NCBI GenBank assembly: GCA_002483445.1
Contig: DLHY01000007.1
Span: 39,737-103,736 of the forward strand
Direction: 5' to 3'
DNA: 64,000 nucleotides
Source: Blastocatellia bacterium UBA7656
GTDB lineage: Bacteria > Acidobacteriota > Blastocatellia > UBA7656
The position numbers and the translations under genes are program-made. Positions 42,165 through 50,826 of this stretch are shown here, one piece after another. The notes beneath the pieces are model-generated. The model was not told the DNA's origin, ran no database searches, and worked only from the letters and a program-made list of their open reading frames with translations. The stretch's first letter is position 1. Every line of letters starts with the position of its first letter.

Positions 42165-42775
42165 GCCTACTGAGAAAGATTTTCGGCCCGAGCAAAGATG
42201 AGGTCTGGCGACGACTCTGCTCCGAGATAGGAGCCGATTTCATCGAAGGCGGGTTCTGGCGAGGCACGAAGGTCTCTGCGAGCGTAAGGGAATGGACAGT
42301 CACTCTGGACACGTTCGTCGTATCGACCGGAAAAACTTCAATACCGTTTACACGACTGAGAGCGCCTTACATAAACAAGGACGGCTTTCGATTCAAAATA
42401 TACAGAAAGAGCATGTTCAGCAATCTGGGAAAGATGTTTGGTATGCAGGATATCGAAGTCGGCCACGCGGACTTCGACAAAGAATTCGTCATTCAGGGCA
42501 GTGATGCGTACAAGGTTCAACTGCTGTTCGGCAATTCTGAAATACGGCGGATGATAGAAGCTCAACCGGCGATCCATCTGGAAGTGAAAGACGACGAGGG
42601 CTGGTTCGGGACTAATTTTCCCGAAGGCGTGGACGAATTATATTTTCAGGTCGTCGGAGTGATTAAGGATGTCGAGCGATTGAAGGCGTTGTACGAACTT
42701 TTCGCAGAGACTCTCAATCATCTGTGCCACATTGGTTCGGCTTATGAGGATGATCCCAAGCTTACGCTCAAATAG
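42161..42775 (+). CDS. Conserved hypothetical protein, 204 aa
   Basis: A GTG start follows GAGGTGATAAAAA. The soluble protein lacks signal peptide and TM segments. Motifs include EIGADFIEGGFWRGTKVSA, VTLDTFVVSTGKTSIPFTRL, DGFRFKIYRKSMFSNLGKMF and RMIEAQPAIHLEVKDDEGWF. The FWRG..V and VSTG.T..FTR patterns resemble a set of uncharacterised bacterial proteins I have seen, without a name I can assign. It is followed 32 nt on by another hypothetical gene. Confidence 0.6.
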   Translation: MSLLRKIFGPSKDEVWRRLCSEIGADFIEGGFWRGTKVSASVREWTVTLDTFVVSTGKTSIPFTRLRAPYINKDGFRFKIYRKSMFSNLGKMFGMQDIEVGHADFDKEFVIQGSDAYKVQLLFGNSEIRRMIEAQPAIHLEVKDDEGWFGTNFPEGVDELYFQVVGVIKDVERLKALYELFAETLNHLCHIGSAYEDDPKLTLK

Positions 42776-42840
42776 CATCAGAAGACGGGGGCGGCTTCTT
42801 TATAGCAGTGAGAAGAGAAATAGATATGCAGGAGGATTTT

Positions 42841-43719
42841 ATGGAGAGATATGTAGATGAATTAGACATAGTGTCTGCTATCTGGATATTAGCAAGCAAC
42901 GATGAAAACTCAACAATCACTTTTGAAGGGATAAGACATCGTCTTGATCTGCCTGATATATATGATGTAAGGGGTGTAGTGAAAAGGCATCCCGAACTAT
43001 TCCGAGGCGGGGTTCCCGAAACAAGATTAGAGACCTGGAAACAGGAGATGCTCCTGGGAAAGCATCTGCCTTCTTGGATACGGGATACAGAGAGCGAAGA
43101 ACTACGCAAAGCAAGAATCGAAGCTTTGAGTGTGGAAGATGTATTTCGCAGTCAATTTAGAGCAGGGGCAAAAGCGCCGCGCTCGCCAATGGAAATCATT
43201 GATTGGGGATTACAGCACATTGATAGGCTCCGAAAAGTTGGTATAGAGGCGCGTGAGCAGAAAGTAAAAAAGTGGACAAGTTTGTGGATACCAATTCTAT
43301 CTTCGATCATAGCTTTAGCGGCAGTCCTCAGCGGCGCGTATGTGCAAACGCGGAGCATAAATACTCAAGTGGAACTGAAAAGATATGAAGTGACTTTTAG
43401 AACAAAACAGGAATCATATGCTGCCTTTATGAAATACCTTTTCGAGGCATTTGACGCAGCATCTAAACGAGATTCTGGCCTGCTCGTAATGAGCTTAGAC
43501 AAGATTGAAACTACCTATTTTGCTATCGAGCCAGTCATCAAAACAAATGAGCGAGATGAAATCTGGCAAAAGTACCAAGAATTCGCCGCCTTTTGCCTTG
43601 ACTTAAAAAAGAAAATGCAGGATTCCCAAATTACGATTGATGAAGAATCAGTCAAAACGTTCACAGATTATAGAGGTTATTTTCGTTCTAAGCTTTTTGA
43701 AGCATTGTTCGTGACATAG
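42841..43719 (+). CDS. Hypothetical single-pass membrane protein, 292 aa
   Basis: The ATG at 42841 is preceded by AGGAGGATTTT and is preferred over in-frame ATGs 15 and 33 nt upstream. The N-terminal 150 residues are soluble and helical (DELDIVSAIWILASNDENST, LDLPDIYDVRGVVKRHPELF resembling a small helix-turn-helix-like segment). One TM helix lies at about 165-185 (ILSSIIALAAVLSGAYVQ), then a helical C-terminus. The gene is clearly AT-richer than its neighbours and may have been acquired horizontally. No function is suggested. Confidence 0.55.
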   Translation: MERYVDELDIVSAIWILASNDENSTITFEGIRHRLDLPDIYDVRGVVKRHPELFRGGVPETRLETWKQEMLLGKHLPSWIRDTESEELRKARIEALSVEDVFRSQFRAGAKAPRSPMEIIDWGLQHIDRLRKVGIEAREQKVKKWTSLWIPILSSIIALAAVLSGAYVQTRSINTQVELKRYEVTFRTKQESYAAFMKYLFEAFDAASKRDSGLLVMSLDKIETTYFAIEPVIKTNERDEIWQKYQEFAAFCLDLKKKMQDSQITIDEESVKTFTDYRGYFRSKLFEALFVT

Positions 43720-43898
43720 CAATGAAGCGGCCTGACTTCGCGCTTCACTGACTGCCCGACTGCGTTTTGTTATCGGCTGCCTCTCTCCGTCTTCATCAAT
43801 GCGCGGCTGGGGATTATCCGCGTTATACATCTACGGCAAAACACGCTGCCGCAGCCAGGTCGAAAGTGGTATCCTTGAACGCGAAAAAGCGAGGGCTT

Positions 43899-43961
43899 AT
43901 GGAAACATCAATAAATCAGGATCAACTGAAAGACTCGATCAAGGCCGCTGCTGGAGGTTGA
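43899..43961 (+). CDS. Tiny ORF before the antitoxin (20 aa)
   Basis: ATG at 43899 after GCGAGGGCTT encodes METSINQDQLKDSIKAAAGG and stops 3 nt before the antitoxin start. The opening resembles small proteins that precede RelE-type systems in other genomes, so it may be a truncated antitoxin-like leader. The GGAGG in its last codons is the antitoxin ribosome site. Confidence 0.4.
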   Translation: METSINQDQLKDSIKAAAGG

Positions 43962-43964
43962 ATC

Positions 43965-44207
43965 ATGAAAGTCATTACTGCTCAGGAAGCTCAGGATATA
44001 TTGCAAAAGCTGTTGGAAGAAACGGCTGTCTCTCATGAGCCGATACAAATAACAGGTGAATCCTCTAACGGGGTGCTTATCGCGGAAGAGGATTGGCGAT
44101 CCATACAGGAGACTTTGTACTTGCTGTCTATTCCCGGAATGCGCGAATCCATTCGAGAAGGCATCAACACTCCCATCGAAGAATGCTCCGAGGAGTTGAC
44201 CTGGTGA
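43965..44207 (+). CDS. YefM/Phd-family antitoxin
   Basis: The 80-aa protein has the Phd/YefM layout: an N-terminal MKVITAQEAQDILQKLLEE, SHEPIQITGESSNGVLIAEEDW, then the helix TLYLLSIPGMRESIREGINT and the toxin-binding tail ECSEELTW. It would dimerise, bind the promoter and neutralise the toxin encoded just downstream. GGAGG is 7 nt before its start. It overlaps the toxin gene by 4 nt (GTGA), the usual coupling. Confidence 0.92.
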   Translation: MKVITAQEAQDILQKLLEETAVSHEPIQITGESSNGVLIAEEDWRSIQETLYLLSIPGMRESIREGINTPIEECSEELTW

Positions 44208-44461
44208 GTTGGCGGCTGGTCTATACAAAACAAGCGCAGAAGGATGCAAAGAAACTCGCTGCCGCAGGATTGAAGCGTAAGGCTGAAGACCTGCTGAAAA
44301 TTCTGGCTGAGAATCCTTTTCAAATCCCACCCCCTTATGAAAAGCTGATTGGCGATCTTTCAGGATCTTACTCACGCAGGATCAACATACAACATCGCCT
44401 CGTTTATCAGGTCTATGAAAAAGAGAAGATCGTAAAGGTATTGCGCATGTGGACTCACTAG
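44204..44461 (+). CDS. YoeB/Txe-family mRNA-interferase toxin
   Basis: A GTG at 44204 overlaps the antitoxin stop and gives 85 aa: MSWRLVYTKQAQKDAKKLAA, NPFQIPPPYEKLIGDLSGSY, SRRINIQHRLVYQVYEKEKI and the ending LRMWTH. The RRIN..HRLVY core with the terminal H is typical of YoeB, a ribosome-dependent RelE-fold ribonuclease. Catalytic-type residues (E in PYEKL, R in SRRI, H in the C-terminus) are present, so it is likely active. Length matches the family. Confidence 0.92.
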   Translation: MSWRLVYTKQAQKDAKKLAAAGLKRKAEDLLKILAENPFQIPPPYEKLIGDLSGSYSRRINIQHRLVYQVYEKEKIVKVLRMWTH

Positions 44462-44512
44462 GGGTAAGTATAGGAATAGATGAAGCGTACCTACAAAACG
44501 AGTCTGAATTGG

Positions 44513-44518
44513 TATAAT
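44513..44518 (+). promoter_or_regulatory. Extended -10 element of the XPB/Bax1 operon
   Basis: TGGTATAAT is a perfect extended -10. The first plausible ATG (44529) is only about 10 nt downstream, leaving a leader of 3-5 nt, so transcription is probably leaderless. No good -35 is seen, as expected for extended -10 promoters. Confidence 0.6.
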
Positions 44519-44528
44519 GCCGCCAGCG

Positions 44529-45917
44529 ATGAATCCTCTTTCACTCAGATTCGATGCCGGCACGCTGGTGCTGGACGGTGCGGATAGTCACGCGCAACTC
44601 TCCCCGGCTTTTCAATGGGATGATCGCATCCGTCGCTGGCGCGCGCCTGCTTCCTCATATCGCCGGATCGTCACAGACCTCGTTCGCAGCAAGACTCCAT
44701 TCGAGGATCAGGCTCGCCGTTATCACGAATTCGATTTCCGCGCCGCGCTTCAAATCACTCCTCGCCCTTATCAACAGGAAGCCATCGATCAATGGCGCGA
44801 AGGGGGCCGTCGCGGGGTGGTCGTTCTTCCAACGGGCGCGGGAAAAACTCACGTCGCGCAGATGGCTATCGAAATGACGGGCCGCTCGACTGTGGTCGTC
44901 GTCCCGACCATCGACCTGATGAATCAGTGGTACGACATTCTGATCTCAGGCTTTCAGGCTGAAGTGGGACTCATCGGCGGAGGCTACTTCGAAGTCGGGG
45001 CCATCACGGTGACGACTTACTCTTCGGCTTTTCGATTCATGGAACGACTGGGCGATCAGTTCGGCCTGATCATTTTCGATGAATGTCACCACCTTCCCGG
45101 CAGCGTCTTTCGCTACGCCGCCGAGATGGCCATCGCGCCTTTCAGATTGGGACTCACAGCGACTCCCGAACGAAGCGATGGCGCGGACTCGATGCTCGAA
45201 GAACTGATCGGCCCTTTCGTTTATCGCCTCGAAGCCCAAGACCTCGCGGGCGAATACCTGTCCGATTACACCGTCGAGCGAATCCAGGTTCGACTCACCG
45301 CAGAGGAGCGAGCCGAGTATGAAAAACTGCGCGCCGTCTTTCGGGGATTCTTAGATGACGAGGGCATATCGCTCTCCTCTATTCATGGATGGCAGATGTT
45401 CATACGGGCCAGCGCGCGAAGCGAAAACGGGCGTCGCGCGATGAAAGCTTATCGGGAGTCGAAACAGATAGCCCTCGGAACCGAAGCGAAACTCCGCGTG
45501 CTTGCCCGACTGCTCTCTCGTCACAGCCGTGACCTCGTGTTGATCTTCACCGCAGAAAACGAAATGGTCTATCAGATATCGGAACAGTTTTTGATCCCTT
45601 CGATCACGCACGAAACGCCCATCAAGGAGCGGCGCGAATGGCTCGAAGCTTTCAATCGCGGCGAAGTGCTTGCGCTCGCCACGTCGAAAGTTCTAAACGA
45701 AGGCGTCAACATCCCCGCCGCCTCCGTCGCAGTGGTGCTTTCAGGCTCAGGCTCTTCGCGCGAACATATTCAACGGCTCGGTCGAATACTCCGCAAGCAG
45801 CCGGACAAGGAAGCCGTGCTTTATGAAGTCGTGACAGCCGAGACTACGGAAGAGCGCATCAGCGAGCGGCGCAGCAACGCGCGCCAGTTTCAACCGGCGC
45901 GACTCAAAGGATTGTGA
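44529..45917 (+). CDS. XPB-like SF2 DNA helicase
   Basis: The start at 44529 (MNPLSLRFDAGTLVLDG) fits the leaderless promoter; an ATG at 44517 overlaps the -10 and is unlikely. The 462-aa protein has SF2 motifs: Q-like TPRPYQQEAIDQW, Walker A LPTGAGKTHVAQ, Walker B FDECHHLPG (DEAD/H variant DECH), TATP in LGLTATPERSDGAD, and the C-terminal VLNEGVNIPAAS and QRLGRILRK. The N-terminal domain (SPAFQWDDRIRRWRAPASSY) matches XPB damage-recognition-like region. It unwinds DNA, and its partner Bax1 is the next gene. Archaeal XPB-Bax1 pairs are proposed to act in nucleotide excision repair. Confidence 0.9.
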   Translation: MNPLSLRFDAGTLVLDGADSHAQLSPAFQWDDRIRRWRAPASSYRRIVTDLVRSKTPFEDQARRYHEFDFRAALQITPRPYQQEAIDQWREGGRRGVVVLPTGAGKTHVAQMAIEMTGRSTVVVVPTIDLMNQWYDILISGFQAEVGLIGGGYFEVGAITVTTYSSAFRFMERLGDQFGLIIFDECHHLPGSVFRYAAEMAIAPFRLGLTATPERSDGADSMLEELIGPFVYRLEAQDLAGEYLSDYTVERIQVRLTAEERAEYEKLRAVFRGFLDDEGISLSSIHGWQMFIRASARSENGRRAMKAYRESKQIALGTEAKLRVLARLLSRHSRDLVLIFTAENEMVYQISEQFLIPSITHETPIKERREWLEAFNRGEVLALATSKVLNEGVNIPAASVAVVLSGSGSSREHIQRLGRILRKQPDKEAVLYEVVTAETTEERISERRSNARQFQPARLKGL

Positions 45918-45920
45918 GAG

Positions 45921-47108
45921 ATGCTGACAAGCGATCTTGCTCTCAGTTGGCGGCGCGGCGACAAAATCAATCCGCGCTATATCTCGGCGAGCGACGCGAA
46001 GTATCTTCAGACGGCTGACGATCTCATCAGCATTTTCCGCGAGCATCGCGAGATGCGCCGCGCGGAGCTTGACTGTGAGCTTGATGAATACGTCGGCGCG
46101 GGTACTGATTATAAAATCCTGCGCGGGATGATAAAGCTGCTCGCGGATCGCTGCGCCTTCGAGACGGCCACCGCGCAGCAGCCCGCAGAAATACGTCGCG
46201 CTCTTTTTCTCAAAGCCCGCGCGCATCATCCCGTCAGTGAAAACACGCGCGATCAGTTGATAAGCGAAGTCGCCGTTGAAACGGGTTGCGCGCCGCGGCA
46301 GGTGACGGAGTGGCTTTATGCAGACCTGGCGGCGAATCAGCGAATAGTCGCGTTCGATGAGATGAGCGCGGCGGAACTCATTGACAGGTATAATCTGGCT
46401 CAGGCTCAGGCATTGCTTTATCGCTGCACGGAAATCGATCTGAGAGTCGCCCCCCAGGAGCAGGTGGAGTATCGCCGTTTGTTCGACGCGATAAAAAATT
46501 ATCGTTTGATTCACCTGATTCGCGGCAGCGCGAAGGAAGGGTATGAGATAAAACTGAGCGGGCCGGTTTCGATTTTTCATCGCTCGCAGAAGTACGGCAT
46601 TCAGATGGCGGTATTTCTTCCCGCGCTCATCGCGTGTCGGGGTTGGAATATGAGGGCCGAGATCGATTTGAAAGAGCGAGGCAGCGCATTCTTCGAACTA
46701 GACAGTCGCCAGAGCAGATTGCGTTCGGATTACTGGATTGAAACTATCGAAGCGAGTCCTGTCGCGGAAAAGTTCGCGGCGCGATGGGCGGATGCGGAAT
46801 GGAGGTTGGAGCGATGCGGCGAGGTGATCGATCTAGGAGGAGGCGCGTTCATTCCTGATTTCGTTTTGCAACGCAATGAAGCGGAAAAAGTTTATATCGA
46901 GATAATGGGGTTCTGGACGCCGAAATATCTGGCCGAACGATTGAAAGAATTCGAGCGCGCGGGCATGAAGAATTTCATTCTCGCCGTATCGGATGATCTG
47001 CGCGGCAGTCGCGAAGCCCCCCTGAGTCTTCCGCCCAGTGTCGTGACATTCAAGAGCGCGCTCGATCCGAGAGAAGTAAAGTTGGCGATGGAGCGAATAT
47101 CGGTATAA
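45921..47108 (+). CDS. DUF790 family nuclease (Bax1-like), partner of XPB
   Basis: The 395-aa protein starts 4 nt after the helicase stop (TGTGAGAG before ATG). DUF790 features are seen: the N-terminal LTSDLALSWRRGDKINPRYI and, at the end, a PD-(D/E)XK-type nuclease core: GGAFIPDFVLQRNEAEKVYI with D then E-I in VYIEIMGFWTPKYLAERL and the following FILAVSDDLRGS. In archaea this family (Bax1) cuts DNA next to XPB. The tight spacing and co-orientation support a two-gene repair operon. Length matches the family. Confidence 0.9.
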   Translation: MLTSDLALSWRRGDKINPRYISASDAKYLQTADDLISIFREHREMRRAELDCELDEYVGAGTDYKILRGMIKLLADRCAFETATAQQPAEIRRALFLKARAHHPVSENTRDQLISEVAVETGCAPRQVTEWLYADLAANQRIVAFDEMSAAELIDRYNLAQAQALLYRCTEIDLRVAPQEQVEYRRLFDAIKNYRLIHLIRGSAKEGYEIKLSGPVSIFHRSQKYGIQMAVFLPALIACRGWNMRAEIDLKERGSAFFELDSRQSRLRSDYWIETIEASPVAEKFAARWADAEWRLERCGEVIDLGGGAFIPDFVLQRNEAEKVYIEIMGFWTPKYLAERLKEFERAGMKNFILAVSDDLRGSREAPLSLPPSVVTFKSALDPREVKLAMERISV

Positions 47109-47155
47109 GCTGATGCGCGTCGCTTACGCAATTCACTAGAACAGGGAGAGCATTT

Positions 47156-48208
47156 ATGACAAACGCGGACGAGCAACTCCGAAAGGCCGCTTCTGATGGA
47201 AATCTGAGCGGCGTAATCGAAGCGTTGATCGGCGGAGCCGACGTGAATGCGCGCGGGCAGTTCGGCGACACGGCATTGAATGAAGCCGCCGAATACGGCC
47301 ACATCGAAGTCGTGAAGCATCTCGTCGAATCGGGAGCGGACATTCACAACAAGGGCGGGGCCGACAAGACTCCCATCATGAACGCCGCTTTCGCCGGCCA
47401 CGTCCCCGTCGTGCGATTGCTGCTCGAACACGGGGCGACGATCAACAATGACCTCTTGTCGAGCGTTCAACTCAAGGTCAGCATACTCGAAGAAAACGCA
47501 GAAGCGGGAATGGTGAGACCAGAAGCGGTCGATGCATGGAAAGGGTTTCTCAATTTTCTGATCGCGGCGCGGCTCAAACAGGACTTGCCGGAAATCATAG
47601 AAGGGTTGTCCGCCCAGGACGCGGAAGAAAAAAAGAACGCCCTTGAGCGCATAGAGTCTGCCGCGAATCGCGGGGTCGATATTTCAGCCGCTGTGTCTCG
47701 GCTCAGTGAAATGATTTCGGACGAAGACGCGGAGACGCGAGGCGCGGCAGGCGCGGCGCTATCGATGCACTATGCCCGGTCTCAGGACTGGGATCGCCTC
47801 CGCGAGTTGTTCGGAACCGGAGATCAGGAAGTGAAGATCGGCGCTATCCCTTCGCTGGTTTACTCGGCGCGAGACAAGCTCGATGTGTCGCCGATGCTAT
47901 CGACGATGGTGAATCTTTTGAGCGAGAGTTCACTCAATCTGCGGCACGATGCGGCCATCACTTTGGGCTATGCCGCGACCAACGGAATCGATGTATCGAG
48001 CGCGATTCCTCAGATAACCAATCTGCTTTCAGATGTGGAGTCTGACGCGCGAAAGATGGCGGCGTGGGCTTTATACCGAATAGCGAAATACATCTGCGAT
48101 ATCTCCGCATCGGTTCCTGCGCTTCAATCGCTCGCCTCGGATGAAGACGAAGGCGTGCGCGAGATGGCAGCGGAAGCGTTGACTATGAACGAATCACGGC
48201 AAGTGTAA
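47156..48208 (+). CDS. Ankyrin-repeat/HEAT-repeat protein
   Basis: The 350-aa cytoplasmic protein starts after ACAGGGAGAGCATTT. Residues about 5-115 are ankyrin repeats (EALIGGADVNARGQFGDTAL, GHIEVVKHLVESGADIHNKG, GHVPVVRLLLEHGATINNDL). The rest is a HEAT/ARM-like solenoid (VSRLSEMISDEDAETRGAAG, VNLLSESSLNLRHDAAITLG, PQITNLLSDVESDARKMAAW). Such proteins mediate protein-protein contacts. It is downstream of the XPB/Bax1 pair by 47 nt, so co-transcription is possible, but a role in repair is only a guess. Confidence 0.88.
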   Translation: MTNADEQLRKAASDGNLSGVIEALIGGADVNARGQFGDTALNEAAEYGHIEVVKHLVESGADIHNKGGADKTPIMNAAFAGHVPVVRLLLEHGATINNDLLSSVQLKVSILEENAEAGMVRPEAVDAWKGFLNFLIAARLKQDLPEIIEGLSAQDAEEKKNALERIESAANRGVDISAAVSRLSEMISDEDAETRGAAGAALSMHYARSQDWDRLRELFGTGDQEVKIGAIPSLVYSARDKLDVSPMLSTMVNLLSESSLNLRHDAAITLGYAATNGIDVSSAIPQITNLLSDVESDARKMAAWALYRIAKYICDISASVPALQSLASDEDEGVREMAAEALTMNESRQV

Positions 48209-48210
48209 AA

Positions 48211-50334
48211 CTACCTCCGCTGAAACTCCGCAGAACCAAGCAGCAAAGAAATCGTCTGAGCCACGCGGCGCGATGCCGCAGGGTCGAGTTTCGAGCGAGT
48301 CATCATCGCCGGATTTGTCTCTCTCGATGCGCGAAGCGCGCGATCATCGACCATCGCGGGTTTAGGTTGCGGAGGAGGTTCGCTCAGACCTGCGCGCACT
48401 GCGCGGCGGCTCTCCGGGGAAAGATCGGTGTGAAGAATCAATGCAGCAAGCTTGTTCGTGAGCAGGTCTGCGTCCGTTATCGCGTCGGCGGAAACCAGTC
48501 GCGCAGGATCGTAACTCGTTCCCGCAACCTGACCCGTAGCCATCGCCGTCAGAAAATTTATTCGGTTGATAAACACTCCCGCGCTGATCCACGCTTGTGA
48601 GTTTTCGCTGTAGCCGGTCGGCGAGGGTTGTTGATAGAGCGGCTGGCCCATGCGACGAATCCATTCGTGAAGCGCAGGCGAGCCGTTCGTGTCCGCGTCA
48701 ATCGCCCGAATAGCAGACGCGGCAAGCTCAAGCGGCGATTTCACCTTCGAGCGAAACGACGCGGGCGAATAAAACTCGGGCGACGCGAAAATCGCGCGCA
48801 GCACTTCGCGGATGTCGCCGTCGGTTTTCAAAAATACCTGCGCTATGCGCTCCACGAGTTGCATTGAAGGATTGTCCGAGATGAATCGCTGGCAGAGTTT
48901 TTTAGATATGAATCGCGCAGTCGAAGGATGGCGCGCGAGAATATCTATCACGCGGCGACCGTCAAGGATGCCGCAGCCCGACTTAATGCTTACGCCCAGC
49001 ACGGTCTTCGCTCCCGCATCGTGCATCCACGGGCGAAAGAGGAAGCCTCCGCCTTGAAACGGGCGATCAATAGTCCAGCCCGTCAGACATCGCGCCACTT
49101 CCCGAACATCCCGCTCGGTGTATCCGCCATCGACTCCGAGGGTGTGAAGTTCCATCAACTCGCGGGCATAGTTTTCGTTGATATCCCTTCGTCGCTCAGG
49201 CGGGCGAGGCGGTTGATTGATCATCGCCGTGATATCGTTTTGCGGCATCATCGCGGGCGGCGCGGAATTGACTCCCGGAGCCGGTTGTGCGTTTTGCAGT
49301 CTGGGAGGCTGATTGGTCGACGGGCGAGGCTCGCGGGCGTCAGGCGCGGCTGAAAGCCAGTTGTCGAGGTAGTAAAGCATCGCGGGGCTTTCGGCTACCG
49401 CTTGAAGCAGATCGCGGAATCGCCCGAAGGAGTTCGGCCTGATCACGTCTCGCTCGAAGGCGGTGACCATCCAATGCACGGCGTCTTTTTGCGCGAAGAC
49501 GTTGAAGTGATTGAACCAGAAATCCGTCATCACCTCCTGAAGCTGTCGGTTGGCGGACGCGGCGCGAACGAGTTTCTGTTGAACGAGTTCGACGTAAATC
49601 TGAGTCGGGCGACCAAAGACAGGCGGCGGGTTGGGCTGCTTTTCGCGCGCTTCGATGACGTTGGGCGGCGGATAGAACTGGTAAAGCTCCGAAGAAGTCA
49701 TCCTCAGAGTCGAAAGCGCCGAAAGCCTCTGTTCGAGATCGCTGTCGTCTATCGTTTCGGGATTCAACTGCTCTTCGAGAAATTTGTTTATGCCGATCAA
49801 TCGCACGCGCTCGGCATCTCCCGGGCGCGGCCCGAAGGTCGCGCGATTGAGCAGATGGATTATCTTTTGATCTTCGGTCAACCGTTGAGCGCGACCAACT
49901 GACGGGATGAGCTTTTCGGAATCGGCGAGAGCCGCGCTCACCGTCGACCGCGCGCGCGGAGCGATGTTGACAGCCACGAACGGCGGCGGTATCGGAACAG
50001 GCAGGCGGGCGTTGAGAGTTGCGAGTTTGGTTTTCTGCTCGTCTGTCAGATGAGTGGAGAACTCTTCTCGAAATGCGCGCTGCTCCTGCTCGGCATCCAT
50101 TTGAAGCTGAGGCGAAAAGGGCTGCGACCGGGCGCGGCGTTGAAGTTCGAAAACCCTGGGCGCGTGAGCGGCGAGAATCTGCCGGAGCGCCGCGATCTGA
50201 TCGGACGTGAGCGCGAGAGCCTGACTGATTCGCGTTATCATAGGCTCGAACAATCGCGCGTCCTGCTGCGCTCTGACAGTCGGCGCGATAATCGCGCACG
50301 AAAGAATGAAGGGGAGAAGCCATCTCAATCGCAT
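48211..50334 (-). CDS. Secreted DUF1800 protein
   Basis: The start at 50334 has AGGAGGGCGCT and gives 707 aa with a signal peptide (MRLRWLLPFILSCAIIAPTV). Residues about 25-130 are an extra helical Spy/LTXXQ-like region (ITRISQALALTSDQIAALRQ, HLTDEQKTKLATLNARL). The remainder is DUF1800: HLLNRATFGPRPGDAERVRL, DFWFNHFNVFAQKDAVHWMV, NENYARELMELHTLGVDGGY, DVREVARCLTGWTI and SPLELAASAIRAID. This family normally sits beside a DUF1501 gene; none is present here. Its function is unknown. It is convergent with the ankyrin gene. Confidence 0.9.
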   Translation of the reverse strand: MRLRWLLPFILSCAIIAPTVRAQQDARLFEPMITRISQALALTSDQIAALRQILAAHAPRVFELQRRARSQPFSPQLQMDAEQEQRAFREEFSTHLTDEQKTKLATLNARLPVPIPPPFVAVNIAPRARSTVSAALADSEKLIPSVGRAQRLTEDQKIIHLLNRATFGPRPGDAERVRLIGINKFLEEQLNPETIDDSDLEQRLSALSTLRMTSSELYQFYPPPNVIEAREKQPNPPPVFGRPTQIYVELVQQKLVRAASANRQLQEVMTDFWFNHFNVFAQKDAVHWMVTAFERDVIRPNSFGRFRDLLQAVAESPAMLYYLDNWLSAAPDAREPRPSTNQPPRLQNAQPAPGVNSAPPAMMPQNDITAMINQPPRPPERRRDINENYARELMELHTLGVDGGYTERDVREVARCLTGWTIDRPFQGGGFLFRPWMHDAGAKTVLGVSIKSGCGILDGRRVIDILARHPSTARFISKKLCQRFISDNPSMQLVERIAQVFLKTDGDIREVLRAIFASPEFYSPASFRSKVKSPLELAASAIRAIDADTNGSPALHEWIRRMGQPLYQQPSPTGYSENSQAWISAGVFINRINFLTAMATGQVAGTSYDPARLVSADAITDADLLTNKLAALILHTDLSPESRRAVRAGLSEPPPQPKPAMVDDRALRASRETNPAMMTRSKLDPAASRRVAQTISLLLGSAEFQRR

Positions 50335-50826
50335 AGCGCCCTCCTGCGAATCGATAATCGGGAGATGACCTGATGGTATACCAAATTCGCGAATGATGGA
50401 ACAGCCCCGGCGCGGCTGCCCGAAAGGCTTTATCAACCGAAAAATCTGGCGTATATTAGCTCTGGCTTTTGTCTCAGGTGTCTTTTGAGCCGTTTGCTCG
50501 ACACAAGGCGAGAGGGTGCATAAAAGATCGAAGGCGTCACAATGAGCGCAACTCTTCCATAGGCTTCCAATCGTCTCAACAACGCCTTCCATCAGGAGTA
50601 CAGATCAGACAGCAGGGAAAAGATAGTCGAATTTTCCCTCTGCCCCCGAAATCAGGATATCTGCAAAGCTACAGCGCGCGACTACAGCGCTGTCAGGCTG
50701 TCGATTCCCCAGGGCTGGTAGACATCTCCCTCTGACATGCAGTTTCACAGCAGTGAAATTGCGCTCAGACGCCAGGTCTGAAATCAAGGTCAGAGCGTCA
50801 GGAAAGAGCAAAGGAAACCTAAGCTT
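50335..50826. other. Intergenic region without a recognised gene
   Basis: The 492-nt gap lies between divergent genes, so it must contain both promoters. I see no clear RNA gene or protein. A small palindrome TTTCACAGCAGTGAAA (50742-50757) lies 70 nt before the hybrid kinase and could be an operator. Confidence 0.4.
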
